From assembly GCF_000247695.1 (NCBI RefSeq), contig NW_004624801.1:2438323-2502322 (forward strand): a DNA stretch of 64,000 nucleotides, written 5' to 3'. Shown piece by piece: positions 22,945 to 33,597 of the stretch. Position 1 is the stretch's first letter, and each line of letters opens with the position of its first letter. The stretch comes from Heterocephalus glaber. Its lineage: Eukaryota > Chordata > Mammalia > Rodentia > Bathyergidae. The translations under genes were made by a program, and so were the position numbers. The notes below the pieces were generated by a model. It searched no databases. It had not been told where the DNA came from and saw only the letters and a list, made by a program, of their open reading frames with translations.

Positions 22945-23493
22945 AGGGGTGATCAAACTACAGGGTGAATGCTTAACTTAAAAAGAAATGACACTAAAAG
23001 ACACATTGCTACTAACACCCCTCGAAATACTCCTCACTTCAAACACACTTATCTCATCATTCTTGCCACTTTCTGAAGCAGTTCTAGAAGTCTTCTTTCG
23101 TATCTGTACAGGATGTGATAAAAACTATGGTAAATGCTGCTACTGAATGTCATCCAATGGAAAAGGAGCTTCATAAAAACATTATAGTGTATCTTCATTC
23201 ACCTTATTCACTGGATTTAGCACTGTGTGACTACTGGCTCTTCCCTAAAGTTAAAATGACCTGGAAAGGTAAATATTTTGCTGTGATTCAACATTGAGAC
23301 AGCCATGACAGGATGACTAAAGGCACTCATGAAAGAGGACTTCCAGAACTGCTTCAGAAAGTGATGAGAATAATGGGATAAATATATTTGCAGTGAGAAG
23401 GAGTACTTTGAGAGGGATTAATGATAATGTATCTTTTGCTTTAATATTTTTCTTAAAAATCCAAACATTCACCATGTTTTTCAGTCATACCCC
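22945..23493 (+). mobile_element. Fold-back mariner derivative with transposase fragment
   Basis: Two long arms are reverse complements of each other. The left arm (22945-23100) begins AGGGGTGATCAAACTACAGG. The right arm (23330-23493) ends near CAGTCATACCCC. They pair along about 156-164 bases with clear mismatches and a few indels. Between them is a 61-codon open frame (23115-23297). The right arm itself is the natural 3' continuation of the transposase region (GAGGACTTCCAGAACTGC codes E-D-F-Q-N-C). An ordinary mariner has terminal inverted repeats of only about 30 bases, so this copy is rearranged or is a pair of head-to-head copies. Confidence 0.7.
23115..23297 (+). pseudogene. Mariner transposase fragment (C-terminal catalytic part)
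   Basis: The frame encodes 60 residues that contain YSLDLALCDYWLFPKVK. This matches the region of mariner transposases around the third catalytic acidic residue, where the family has an H-x-P-Y-S-P-D-L-A-P-C-D-[FY]-W-L-F-P-K pattern. Here the two prolines have become Leu and Leu. The DDE triad cannot be complete, because a full mariner transposase is about 340-350 residues and the N-terminal helix-turn-helix and first two Asp motifs are absent. A stop at 23295-23297 and a frame change then separate it from the E-D-F-Q-N-C segment in the right arm. It is non-functional. Confidence 0.8.
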
Positions 23494-23624
23494 ATATTTT
23501 ACTCACAGCTCAATATCAAATTGGTACTTGGTATTTTATTATGACACTTTTGATCTTGCCTTTCATTTGCAAGGGAAAGCATATTCTCTGCTTTGTGTTT
23601 CTAACACAAACTTTTAATTTTAGA

Positions 23625-24835
23625 AAGGTTCTATGTTCACCAAAAAGTTGTAAACTTGATTCAGAGTTCCCATATACTCCATATCTGGTTTCCCTTACTG
23701 TTATCATTATACAATAAAATGTGGTATGTTTGTCACAATTAATGAACTAATATTGATACAATTCAGTATTACTGATCGAAGTCCATACAATATTTGGGGT
23801 TCCCTCCCCCAGTATCATTTTTTCTGTTCTCATTCAGGACACACATCAGCTATCATGTCTTTTTCTTTCTTTTATTTTTCTTTCTTTCTCTCTTTCTTTC
23901 TCATTGTGTTTTTAGTACTGAGGATTTAAACTGGGAGTCTTCACACTGAGCTACATCCTCAGTCTTTTTTTAATTTTTTTATTTGAGACAGAGTCTCACT
24001 AAGTCACTAAATTGCCCGTGCTGGGCTTGAACTTGTGAGCCTCCAGCATCCCAGGCATGCACCACCGTGCCTGGCAATGCCTTCTTGAGCTCCTCTTTGC
24101 TGTGCCAGTTTTGAGACTTGCCTTGTTTTTCACAACCTTGACAGTTTTGAGGAGTATTAGTTAAGTGCTTTGTAGACTGTCCCTGAGTCTGGATTTGTCT
24201 GCTGGTTTTCACTTTGGAGTGGTGTTACGTTTTAGGGACAAAGACCCAGAACAAAGTCCCCTTCTCAGGCCATTGAACAAGGGTGTCTGCTCTCTCCAGA
24301 ACACCACTGTTGATGCTGACATAGGATTTGCCAGGTTTCTTCATTATAACCTTACTTGCTTCCCCCTTTCCATACTGTGCTCTTTGGAAGGTAGTCACTA
24401 GGTCTCACCTCCTTGTGGGTAGAATAGATACACAAATAATTTGGCATTCTTCTACATGGGAGAAATTGCCCATATCCTTCATTCATGTATGTACTCACTC
24501 ATCTATATCAGTCCAGATACATGTGTATTTATTTGATACTTTGGATTACAGTCCAATACTACTCAATTTTGTCATTCAAATTGTTTCATCTCGGGCCATT
24601 GAAGGCCCTTTCATTCCACATCTCCTCCATGGCACATGTGGGAGGCTGTTGTTTTTGTCATTGCTTGTTTGTATTTTGAGCAGTTTTTTACTTTTTGACT
24701 GCACAATGCACTGGGCTCATATGACTTGGATGTTTCCTGCCTCAGTTCTAGAATCCATCATTCATGGGGCCCTCGTTCTCTTGATTGGAGAACGGTATAG
24801 AAATCATATTCTGGAAGTAAATGTGTGCGTATAGT
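23625..24835 (-). mobile_element. Antisense L1M-type LINE, interrupted by a SINE
   Basis: Antisense L1M phrases occur in order: GTTCACCAAAAAGTTGTAAA and CACAATTAATGAACTAATAT before the SINE. After it come CACAACCTTGACAGTTTTGA, AGACTGTCCCTGAGTCTGG, CCATACTGTGCTCTTTGGAA, and GGATTACAGTCCAATACTAC near 24540. This is the 3' untranslated part of an old L1 lying backwards. The SINE at 23906-24075 splits it. The 168-codon plus-strand frame 24328-24834 lies on this non-coding repeat. Confidence 0.75.
23861..24075 (-). mobile_element. Composite B1-ID SINE with CT-rich flank
   Basis: It shows the ID half (GTACTGAGGATTTAAACTGG, GAGCTACATCCTCAG), then TTTGAGACAGAGTCTCACTA and the terminal CATGCACCACCGTGCCTGGC of B1, all in antisense. 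A pyrimidine-rich tract at 23861-23904 precedes it, and the SINE proper starts near 23906. Confidence 0.85.
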
Positions 24836-24898
24836 TAATTCTAAGCCTTTCAGCTGACAAAGCCAGGAAATAGATGTCTGCACTCTAATCATTGTTTA

Positions 24899-24922
24899 TA
24901 GATAGATAGATGATAGATAGAT
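24899..24922 (+). repeat. (GATA)n short tandem repeat
   Basis: Five to six GATA units with one interruption (GATAGATAGATGATAGATAG). Confidence 0.9.
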
Positions 24923-24952
24923 ACTGATGTAGATGTTTATAGGTTAGATCTA

Positions 24953-25310
24953 GAATGTACCCCAAAAGCCTCAGGTGTTCAGAGGTGTGGTTTAGGGGAG
25001 GTGATGGGATCGTGAACTCATCTATTCATGAGTTCATAGCTGAATGTGCTGTTAGGAGGTGGAGCCTGATTGGTAGAGGTGGACCACTGGCTGTGACCTG
25101 GAAGGCCCTATCTCCCTCCCTGGATCCTCCCTTCTCTCTGCTTCCTGGCTGCCACTGGTGGAGTACCTTTTGCTCCACCATGCCACTCTGCCATCCTGTT
25201 TCTGCCTTGGAGCCAGCTGACCACGGACTGAAGCTGTTAGCCAAAAAAGTCCCTCTTCTTTAAGTTGTGAATGTGGGATATTGTGTCGCAGTGATGAGAA
25301 TGTGACTCAG
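24953..25310 (+). mobile_element. MaLR-like rodent LTR (solo)
   Basis: CCCCAAAAGCCTCAGGTGTT lies near the start. GTGATGGGATCGTGAACTCA, then AGGTGGAGCCTGATTGGTAG and the GCTTCCTGGCTGCCACTGG block follow. The end carries CACGGACTGAAGCTG and a GTCGCAGTGATGAGAATGTG segment in place of the usual '...cacagcaacagaaaagtgac'. The order fits the MaLR-type LTRs elsewhere in the window. It is old and without coding. Confidence 0.65.
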
Positions 25311-25384
25311 AGACATATGCACATAGAGCTATTTGTATCTCTATTTAAGATTTTAAGATACAGATGCTATAAAGATCTATGGTT

Positions 25385-25960
25385 TTTGATCAATACACAG
25401 TGTCCTGTAAGTAGTGTTGCAGAATCAAAAAGAATAGTTTCATTGCCCTAAAAAAATTCCCCTGTGCTCCATCTATTCAACTCCTTCCCTGCTGAACCTC
25501 TGGCAACTACTAATTTTTTCTGCTTTTGTCTTTCCAGAGTATCATATAAAAGGAATCGTACAGTGTGTACTTACTTAGACTAGCTCCTTTCACCTAGCAA
25601 TATTCATTTAAGATTCATCCATAGTTTTGCATAGCTTGATGGCTCATTTCTTTTCATTATTGAATAGTATTCTGTTGCAGGTATGTCTCAGAGTTTCTCA
25701 ACCCTTCACCTATTACAGGACTAGTTTTTGGTGATTATGAATAAAGCTGCAATAAACATTCAAATGCAGGATCTTACATGGACATCAAGTTTGCAAATAA
25801 GTGAGATAAGTACCCAGAAGTATTACTGCTGGATTGTACAGTAAGATTATGATTAACTTTCTAGGACTTCTTTTGTGTTTCTAGCAATACTGGGTGTTGA
25901 AATATCTGTGGACAAGCATGTTAAAACTAGGTTTTTTATTTATTAAAAACCTAGTAGTCA
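25385..25960 (-). mobile_element. Antisense L1M-type LINE fragment
   Basis: The run GTATCATATAAAAGGAATCG, CTCCTTTCACCTAGCAATAT, AGATTCATCCATAGTTTTGC, TTCATTATTGAATAGTATTC and GTGATTATGAATAAAGCTGC is the reversed 3' region shared by many old L1s. It is well ordered but diverged. Confidence 0.8.
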
Positions 25961-26560
25961 ACTGCCTGTAAGCTCAGTTCTGGGGAGAGCAGCTGGCAAC
26001 TGCCCAGAAGGAAAGTCCCTGGCAGATCTCTCCTCAGTGCCCAGAAAGAGCAGTTACAAAGCCTCAACATCAAAGCTGATCGTGGGGTCATATGTCATGT
26101 GCCTTCTGCACCTAAATTCCCTTCAACTCAGCCTTGTTTTGTGGTTTAATGCTAAAGGAAGAATAAATATTATTAATGTTTGAATGAGGGGCCAACCATA
26201 AACCACGTTTTCTCCATTTGATCTAGTTACTTGAATTCTCAGTTTTAGGCCGTAATTTTGACAAATCTAAACGATCTAACTGCCACACCCAAAGAACGAA
26301 TACCCTATTTTCCTTGGGGAGGGGAACGTTAACAAGCCTGAACTCACTTAGAAGATATCAGACCTCCAGAAGGATCTGGCTTCCCTCTCATCCACAGGAG
26401 AACAAAAGAGTCTATCCCTCATCTTTTCCAGTGTGCAGTTGACCAAAGGGAACTTGGGCTGAGTCTATGTTCTCCTGGTGACCTCTTCAGGGTTAGCCCA
26501 AGACAGGCTTGGGATGAAGCTATGTTACAAACACCTTGAGGGCTCGTGGAAGCCCAGACT
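25961..26560. other. Unique DNA, possible conserved element near 26150-26340
   Basis: No repeat is recognised. The block near 26160-26280 contains ATATTATTAATGTTTGAATG, AACCATAAACCACG and GGCCGTAATTTTGACAAATC, and looks regulatory in texture. This is an inference without alignment. Confidence 0.25.
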
Positions 26561-26579
26561 TGGCACCTTGGCCAGTGTC

Positions 26580-26692
26580 CTATCCATTGACCCAGGTAGG
26601 ACTCAAGTGTTCATATTTCTAACAAGTTCCCCAGGCATGCAGATTCTGCTGAGCTGGGACTGCTCTTGGAGAGCCACCTACCTAGAGTCTGT
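26580..26692 (+). mobile_element. MER5A-like hAT fragment
   Basis: CATATTTCTAACAAGTTCCC then AGGCATGCAGATTCTGCTGA matches the 3' half of MER5A, ending GAGAGCCACC. Confidence 0.6.
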
Positions 26693-26929
26693 CCTTTGAG
26701 CATCTAGACCCCTCATCCTCCCTCATACTTGCTATCACCAGCCAAATGGAAGACAGCTGAATGGAATAGCTTGGAAAGATTGAACCAAGGGTTGGAGAAG
26801 GGGACTCAGGGATTCTAGAGGAGACTCAGTGGACAGACAAGTGCCCACCACTCTGAACATTGCTCACTCGGGGGGAAGTATAGGTTTTCAGAGACAAAAT
26901 GAACCACATGATCAGCCTCCTTTCATTAT

Positions 26930-27020
26930 AAAAGGGAAGGAAGTGAACCTAGGAGGTGGAAGCTACTCTCCCAAGGCCACACAGAAAACAAGGGTAGAGC
27001 CACAGCGACCTAAATCTTTG
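26930..27020 (-). repeat. MIR fragment (antisense)
   Basis: AAGGAAGTGAACCTAGGAGG followed by CTCCCAAGGCCACACAGAAA is the reversed MIR core. Confidence 0.5.
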
Positions 27021-27184
27021 GCTTTTCTCACAATAGCACAGCTACCCTTCCTTATTCTGGGCAGCACATCTACCTTCTGAGCTCAGGGGTGAGGAGGGCA
27101 GAATTAAGCCCTTGAATGGAATGACAATATTTGCATTGTCATCTCAAATGGAAATGAACAAAGAAGAGCTGTTCCATCTATAAT

Positions 27185-27211
27185 CACACACACATACAAA
27201 CACACACTCAT

Positions 27212-27243
<32 letters not shown>
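27185..27243 (+). repeat. (CA)n microsatellite
   Basis: About 58 bases of CA units with ACAT, ACAA and CTCATG interruptions in the first half and a pure second half. Confidence 0.95.
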
Positions 27244-27245
<2 letters not shown>

Positions 27246-27249
27246 CTAC

Positions 27250-28590
27250 AGGTTCACAAAGGCCAGCACACCAGAGAGAGAGGGAGTAGGAAAATGGGTA
27301 AGTTGGAAGAATGGAAATGCATTGTTTTTACAACAACCTAGTTAAAGCAAAAATTCATTCTCAACCACACAATAAAAACAAGTTGGAGCATCTCAAAGAC
27401 ATGACTGTGGAAATTCTCAGCTGAAAATCCAAGGGGCGAGAGAACCAGAGTCAATGCCATTAGTGCCCTCCCCCATAAAAGCAGTCTAGCCAGCTCTACT
27501 TGGACCCACAGCCCTGAAAACAGGTGAACAATCTCTTGTGCTTATTCAAGATGAATAACCTCCCAGCACAAACTTTGGAACCCAGATCTCAAAGTGACTC
27601 AACAAGAGAAGGAAGAGACCGGCTGAAAAGGGGGGATGGGAGAAAATAGGGCCTTGTTCGCTTTTCCTGAGATTTTAAATATTATTAGATGATTTTCTTG
27701 ACTTTCTAATAAGCAGGTGGAAGTTTAAATTACAAGATTCCTAAGAGTCAGAATCCAAATGGCACAGGAGCCGTCAGACAACAATTGCTGGGGCCGGATA
27801 GGTTTCAGGTGTGTTCTTTACAAAAACAAAGCTCCTATTGAGTGGTGGAGAGAAGATCTGGGGAGAGGAGGGAGAGTGCGCAGGGTTTTTATTACCCCAA
27901 TCATGGTTCCCGCAGTGAGGGGAGGGTGGAGAAAGAAGTGAGCTAAGCCAGACCTGGCCCTTGTGTTGCTGAGGAGGATGGCCAGGAAGGACACTCACAC
28001 CCAATCTGTGGGCCTCCTGCAGAGCCCGGTGCAGATGGGAGACACACACTAGGAGGGAAGGAAGGGGCGGACCTAAGGCCATAGTCCCGAGAGCTCATGA
28101 ATTCAGCAAGAATAGAAAAGCAATGGCATGGAGCAAAGAATGGGTTCCTGGTAGGTGGTCCATGGCCAGAAAGGTGATCTAATAGTTTTCTGTTTATTCT
28201 TGAGATGCCTTCTAAGCAGTAGACTGGGGTCCTCTGCAGCCAAGAAAGCTTTAGAGATGAAAACCAACAGCCAGCTCCCAGTGGCATGGGAGACACAGAG
28301 AGAGGCAGTGACTCTTCCTCCACCTTCAGGCCACCAATGGAGAACTCAGGGCACTGCTCTGGGGCATCGCTGCCACCTGGACTTTGTCCCTAAATCTCCT
28401 TCATCAGGGGCCTCCGCAAAGTCTCCCTCTGGTGGAGTGGGGCAGGGGTGATGAGAGCTGCTCCTTACAGGCCCTCCGCCCTCCAGGTGCTCCTGGTCAC
28501 CAGCCCTTCAGCTAGGGACAGGTCGCTCCACTTGGGTCTGGCAAACAGAGCCTGAGAGGTGGGGCCGGTGGCTGCCAAAGTGGGTTGCAT
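27250..28590. other. Mostly unassigned; possible conserved block 27640-27860
   Basis: There is no gene or nameable repeat. The part near 27660-27760 (GAGATTTTAAATATTATTAG, GACTTTCTAATAAGCAGGTG) is AT-rich unique DNA with TAAT cores and could be conserved. Overlapping frames on both strands at 27774-28451 lack motifs. Confidence 0.3.
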
Positions 28591-28599
28591 AGCGAATTG

Positions 28600-28700
28600 C
28601 CTGGAGAACACAAAGATCGAAAGAAGTTGTCCTTTAAATTTGGGTGCCCAGGCCCCACACTCCAGAAATTCTGATATAACTGGTCTGTGTTTTTTCTTCA
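28600..28700 (-). mobile_element. MER5-like hAT fragment
   Basis: GAATTGCCTGGAGAACACAA and GTGCCCAGGCCCCACACTCC followed by AGAAATTCTGAT fit the MER5 order. Confidence 0.5.
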
Positions 28701-29120
28701 GTTTACTTTGTATTGGCATGTGTTTCTGAGACATAATTACATTGGTCTGGGGGAACTGGTACCTATACACATCAGACCCTAACCCTTTCTCCCTCCCCTT
28801 CCCCTCTCTGCTTACCTGTCTCTGCCTATTCTTAGATCTTCTTCCCATCTCTACAGTCTAGCTCCCTGTTTCATATCATCTATCTTTTATTTTTTCTTTA
28901 TTTGGGTTTGGGGTTTCTCATATAAGAGAAACCATACAATATTTAATTTTATGTGCCTGATGTATTTCATCTACCTTTTGATCTCAAGGTACATGCCTTT
29001 TCCTGCAAAGGATTCAAATTTGTCCTTCTTTATGACAGAGTAATACTTCACTGTGTAAACCACATTTTCTTTATCCATTTATCTGTTGACAGACATACAC
29101 TCTGCTTGCAAAGCTGGTCT
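28700..29120 (-). mobile_element. Antisense L1 3' fragment
   Basis: The pyrimidine-rich CTTTCTCCCTCCCCTTCCCC block is followed by CTCATATAAGAGAAACCATA, ATCTCAAGGTACATGCCTTT, TATGACAGAGTAATACTTCA, CACATTTTCTTTATCCATTT and ATCTGTTGACAGACATACAC. This is the well-known reversed L1 end with its polypurine tract on the sense strand. Confidence 0.8.
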
Positions 29121-29169
29121 GCTTCTTGCGTACCACCAGAATCACGACCCTGATATGTGAAAGAATTGT

Positions 29170-29345
29170 TCAAAGAGCAGTTCTTAAACACCCGGGGGGG
29201 CTCCTTAAGCACAGACCACCGGGAGTATCTGCAGAATGTCTTACTCAGTGGGTCTGGGGTTGGTCAGAGAATTTTCACTTCTAACAATCCTCTCCTTTAC
29301 TACTGACACTGCTGCCCCAGGACCTCCATGGCAGACCACCAGACC
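29170..29345 (+). mobile_element. MER5A hAT MITE
   Basis: GCAGTTCTTAAACACCCGGG lies near the start. CTCAGTGGGTCTGGGGTTGG, CAGAGAATTTTCACTTCTAA and CACTGCTGCCCCAGGACCTC follow, in MER5A order. It is non-coding. Confidence 0.7.
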
Positions 29346-29529
29346 CAAAACACACATTATAACTGGCAAATAACATGGCCCTTGAGCCTCCTGACCCCTG
29401 AGTCTGTGCCCTGGGCATGTGTGTGCCCTCAGAATGGCCCTGGGCCAGGAGGGGCTGCAGGGACCTTAGAGTAGTCAGATGGGACAGGAGAAGCTGTCCC
29501 AGGCACTGCTCCTTTGTACGTTCCCCAGA

Positions 29530-29650
29530 GGCTGCAGCATCCTTGTCACCTGGGAAGGCATCAGAGATGGAGACTCTGGGCCCTCCCTAGAGCCAGAACC
29601 AGAGTGCACCATTTCTGTAAGACTCCAGGAGACAGCGGGAGGAGCACTGT
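29530..29650 (-). mobile_element. MER5-like hAT fragment
   Basis: CCTTGTCACCTGGGAAGGCA, GAGATGGAGACTCTGGGCCC and the GAACCAGAGTGCACCATTTC region resemble the antisense middle of MER5A. It is quite diverged. Confidence 0.45.
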
Positions 29651-30080
29651 GCTGGGAGAGCTGATCAGCCACCTGTCCAGAGGACAGGTAGACAAGATGC
29701 AGCCTGGTCAGCACACCTACCAGGGCCATGGCTCAACCAGCTCTTCCCAACCCACAAAAAAATACTGGCAGCATCCAGAAAGGTGCTCCGAAGAGGGCAC
29801 TTGACTGTGATGATAATAATGACAGGGCCCAGAACAAGGGAAGGAGAGGGAGAGGAACAAGATCAGAGGGTGTAGATCAGGGATGAGTTCAGCCCTGGCC
29901 CTGGCACTCAACCCAGAGGCAGGGGAAGAAGGGATAATATAATGGTCCACTAAGGCTGGGTGCCTAGCAACTCTTGCACGAGCCCCTCTGAGACTCCCAA
30001 AATCTGCCCTGCCCTTTGTGCAATAAAGGTACTGAGCCACGGTGAACACATATGAGAGACAGAACTCACAGGTTATAAGC
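29651..30080. other. No feature recognised
   Basis: I see no repeat or gene that I can support in this stretch. Confidence 0.35.
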
Positions 30081-30084
30081 AGGG

Positions 30085-30292
30085 GCTCTGGACTCCACTG
30101 GCCTCATCTGGAGGCCGATATTTACTAGCTTTCTCATTTTCTAAGTTCCTCTGCCTTTGTTTCTTTGCCTATAAAAACTGGTACATATTCTAATAAGACC
30201 CACCTCGCCAAAATTTTGCAAGGATTAAGTCAGATAAAGCATTCAAATATCTAAGCCCAGAGTCCAAGCCATAAAAAACACGCATGGTCTTG
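30085..30292 (+). repeat. MIR SINE
   Basis: TTTACTAGCTTTCTCATTTT, then TTTCTTTGCCTATAAAAACT, TGCAAGGATTAAGTCAGATA and AAGCATTCAAATATCTAAGC follow MIR order from its A-box side to its tail. Confidence 0.65.
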
Positions 30293-31050
30293 GAAGAAGC
30301 ACCATTCCTTAGCCTTAGTCCAGTGAAATAAGCCCTCTAATTGCTACTCTGGGATGGAGTCTCCTGTAATTCCACAGCGGGTCAATGTGGACAAGCGGAA
30401 TGCTATGGGCAAGATGAGTGCAATGTGGAAAGGCAATGGGTAGATGAAGCCCAGTTTTTAGTCTGATTGCAGGATGTAGGCAGCGAGACATTCATAATGC
30501 ACACAAGTGGGCATCTCTCCGCACCTGGTGGCAGAGAGCCTGGGAATGCCCCAGTGGACACCAGAACCTTCTGGCCGTGCTTGCAACTTCAGAAGCAAAT
30601 CACCATCCCCAATCCTTACCTCCAGATTGCCCCAAGTCCTTCATTTTTACACTGGGGATCCTGACCCCCCATAACAGGAAATGGTCCCTGTCTCATTTCC
30701 TGCCTGTAAATAATGCCCTGCAAAGAGTGCTCACTTGAGTTACATTATCTTGATTTGCAAAAGATAGGCTCAGAAAAGAAAGAAGCAACAGCTGAGAACC
30801 TTGCAAAGGTCTGTGGTCCCCTGGGCTTGAAGGTTTATAGAGGGAAGATCTGGTTTTTAAATATTTCCCTGATCAAAGAGGGCACAGGTGATGATATCCA
30901 GCAATGGCTTCCTGGAGATCCGAGGGACCCACACCAAGCCTCCTTTGCAGCTCAAACACTGCCCTCAAAAGCCCGATAACACCCCTGAGCACTTGCACAG
31001 GACCATGACTGGGGTGCAGCCAGGCATCTGCATTCCACTGTCCCACCCAT
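30293..31050. other. No feature recognised
   Basis: I see no repeat or gene that I can support in this stretch. Confidence 0.35.
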
Positions 31051-31059
31051 TTGCCCATC

Positions 31060-31225
31060 CCTAAATGTGAGGAGGTATCTACCATTACTGCTCCCATTTG
31101 AAGGTGAGGAGCTGAATCCTAGAGAGTTTAACCTACGTGACAATAGCTGTAGTCAGTGGGAAAGGGCCAGGGTGAAGGCACTGGGCCACAGAGCCTGAGT
31201 TTAACTACTAGACCAACTTCACCCT
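31060..31225 (-). repeat. MIR fragment (antisense)
   Basis: TCCCATTTGAAGGTGAGGAG, CCTAGAGAGTTTAACCTACG and CACAGAGCCTGAGTTTAACT correspond to the reversed MIR core. It is diverged. Confidence 0.5.
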
Positions 31226-31550
31226 TGGTGGCTTGATGAGGTAAACACCAGCTCTGTGGCAGACATCTTGGTATTAATGCTAGCCCTTTTTCTGGTACTA
31301 GGGCCCCCAGTTTTCTCCAAAGAATGTCACACCAATATGTGTCTCGCAGTGGAGACATGTGACCAATATCTGGCCAATCATGGTGGCACATTCCCCAGGC
31401 TGCAAGGATTGGTCCACACATGGGCACATGACTGTGGCTTGGGCAATCTGAGGAAAGGTGACTTATTCTGCTGGCCATGAGGCTGTGAGCCCAGGAGCCT
31501 GATGGGAAAGCCTGCCTGAGAAGTAACCCAGAGCAAAACGAACAGTATAA
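31226..31550. other. Unassigned DNA under a 211-codon minus-strand frame
   Basis: The minus-strand frame 31128-31763 is the longest in the window. It runs across a MIR fragment and a probable LTR-like repeat. It is Cys- and Leu-rich but has no domain pattern, so I treat it as chance. Nothing else is recognised here. Confidence 0.35.
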
Positions 31551-31554
31551 CAGG

Positions 31555-31775
31555 AAGGTCACACTAGGCTGAGTAACAAATAAACACAAGAGTTGCCATA
31601 ACTCAATGCTGTAAAGCCTCATTTCTCCCTCACATAAAATCCACCACAGGTCAGACAATTTTGCAGGGCAACTGTTTTCCACTCCACAAGTCAGAAATTC
31701 AGGGACCCTTCTGCAACATGTGGCTTTGAAGTTCCTGGGGTAGGGAAAAGAAACACAACACATGCAACTTCCACT
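31555..31775 (-). repeat. Probable LTR-like or old interspersed repeat
   Basis: GAGTAACAAATAAACACAAG and CCATAACTCAATGCTGTAAA lead to CTCCCTCACATAAAATCCAC, GGTCAGACAATTTTGCAGGG, CAACTGTTTTCC and GTCAGAAATTCAGGGACCC. The order matches a common antisense repeat whose theme is '...ttaacacaataaaggtttattt...ggcagctgtcctcc...cagggacccaggctcc'. I do not name the family. Confidence 0.45.
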
Positions 31776-32160
31776 TGCTTTTTTAAAAAAAAATTTTTTT
31801 CTTTTTTTGGCTAGACGTTTTCATAGGAACCCATCTAATCTCAAAGGGACCTATAGTCTTCCACTCCAGCATGAACATGAAAGGTATCCACTACAGATGG
31901 AGGGAGATAGTTTACATGATTTGACATGTTTTAGGTCTCTGGATCAAGCCATACCTGAAGGAGTTGTGGAAATTCTGCAGTAAGCCATAGATTTCTCTTT
32001 CAAGGCCTAGTTTAAGCTTGGCTTTTGTCTCACAGTTAAACAGCTCCCATTGACAGGAATAAGCATACCCCTCCATTCCCTGGCTGGGTCCAGTTTTCCT
32101 TCCTCCTCGTCTAAACACATGCACTATAGCCTTCTGCCCTTCTGCTCATCAAAGAAAGTT
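31776..32160. other. No feature recognised
   Basis: I see no repeat or gene apart from a T-rich run at 31781-31808. Confidence 0.35.
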
Positions 32161-32165
32161 TCAAC

Positions 32166-32296
32166 GGGGCCAGGAATGTAGCTCAGCAGCACAGCACCTG
32201 TCTGGCAAGTGTGTGGCCCTGAGTTTGATTCCTGGTACCTCACCCGCCCCCTCAAAAAAAGAAAGAAAAAGAGAAGAAAAGAAAAGAAAGAAAGTT
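32166..32296 (+). mobile_element. ID SINE (tRNA-like) with A-rich tail
   Basis: The tRNA-like body has an A-box part (GTAGCTCAGCAGC) and a B-box part (GAGTTTGATTCC), ends CTGGTACC, and is followed by a GAAAGAAAAAGA-type tail to about 32296. The B box departs from GGTTCGATTCC at two or three places, so it is probably not a strong pol III promoter. No pol III terminator is needed inside such elements. Confidence 0.85.
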
Positions 32297-32579
32297 GCAA
32301 CACACAGAAAAGCTTAAATGGGGTTCTGGGGCTACTGGCTATTCAAACAAATTCATTCCCTGATAATGCTGGACACTGATCACGTTTACGGCCACTGGTA
32401 CCTAGCAAGTTACAGAAGAAATGAGAAGCAGTTGCCCTCCTCCATGGCCTTCCAAACAAGCAGACAATTGCACAGACAATTAGGTCAGCTGTTTGGGGAA
32501 AATGATAGGCAGAGGGGAAAGCCAGGAAAAGGCTGAAGCCAATGCTAGGAGTATGCAGGTACTAGGTATAGCTGCAGGG

Positions 32580-33100
32580 CACTTATGTTCAATTATTCAC
32601 TCATTCATCCATGCCTTCAGTCAAGCCATGCTTACCATAAGGTGAGCGTCATTCCTTTTCCCATTAAGCTGATGGTTCTAGTGGAAGGGATAGGCACTCA
32701 TCAGATAATAACATTTTTTTTCTACGAAGAAAAATACGGTTCTCTATATCAAGTATTTGTGCACATATGCCTACAATGTGGTGGCTAAAGGTTGGTGATA
32801 AGGGAACAATTTCTGCAAGGGGAGCAACTCATGCAAAATTTCCTGAGGCAGAGAAAGGTAGGACATCTGAGGAACCGGAAGCGGAAGGGCTGGGCAGAAG
32901 TGGGCTGGGAAGAAGCTGGCTATAGGAGAAGGAGGGTAGGAACGGCAAAGCCCATACTGGTCACCAGCACTGATTCAAGTTAAACATGTTTTTATCCTAA
33001 GGAAAAGGCAGCCATTGGAAGGCTAACACAGCAGGAAACAGCTGTGCTGCAATTTGCACTGAAGGAAGACATCTTGCTGAGAGGCTATGGGAGATGAGGG
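32580..33100 (-). repeat. Ancient L2-like fragment (antisense)
   Basis: TTCACTCATTCATCCATGCC at the left and CTGAGGCAGAGAAAGGTAGG, GAACCGGAAGCGGAAGGGCT, TTTTATCCTAAGGAAAAGGC and AGCCATTGGAAGGC at the right follow a recurrent antisense L2-class theme ('...tgaggcaggaaagagc...ggaactgaaagaaggcc...attctaagtgcaatgggaagccattggaggg'). It is old and gapped. Confidence 0.45.
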
Positions 33101-33595
33101 TCAGACTTCTTCATTTTGTGTATGATGACTCTCTAAGACCTTTAAGCCAGAAACATTCATTTAATGCACTCTCTGAGAAGCAGTATAGCACTATGGTTAT
33201 GAAATCGGCATTTTAGGATGAACATTTCAAGCCTACTTGCGATAATTAATAATAAATTACTTCTGAACCCACATTTCTCCTAGGGCTTTTGCAAGCATTT
33301 AAATACAAACACATGTAAACCTGAGAAGTGTTCCTAGAACTTGTGAGCACCCGACAATTTGCAGTTCCTTTTCTCAGGTCTCCTTGCACCTTGAATAATG
33401 AGGTTACGAGCAATGCTATGATCTTCATTAGAGTTTGACCACTCGTAGACTCATCCTTAATCGAAAGACCTTCAGTCGATTGCTTTCTTGCCCAAGTTTA
33501 AATGTTTCCAGTTTCTTTTTGAGAACAGCTGGTCCCAATCTATGAAATAACCCCTTTGCACACTTGAAGACCATTATTAAGATTCCCTTTGGCCA
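33101..33595. other. No feature recognised
   Basis: I see no gene or repeat that I can name. Confidence 0.35.
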
Positions 33596-33597
33596 TA

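Noticed and set aside
24328..24834. 168-codon plus-strand frame
   Set aside because: It lies on an antisense L1M 3' region, which is non-coding in this orientation.
24899..24922. GATA run as a clustered GATA-factor site
   Set aside because: It is a short tandem repeat, and motif clustering follows trivially from the repeat unit.
31128..31763. 211-codon minus-strand open frame, the longest in the window
   Set aside because: It crosses a MIR fragment and a probable old LTR-like repeat, has no recognisable domain, and a frame near this length is not far from chance in 64 kb on two strands.
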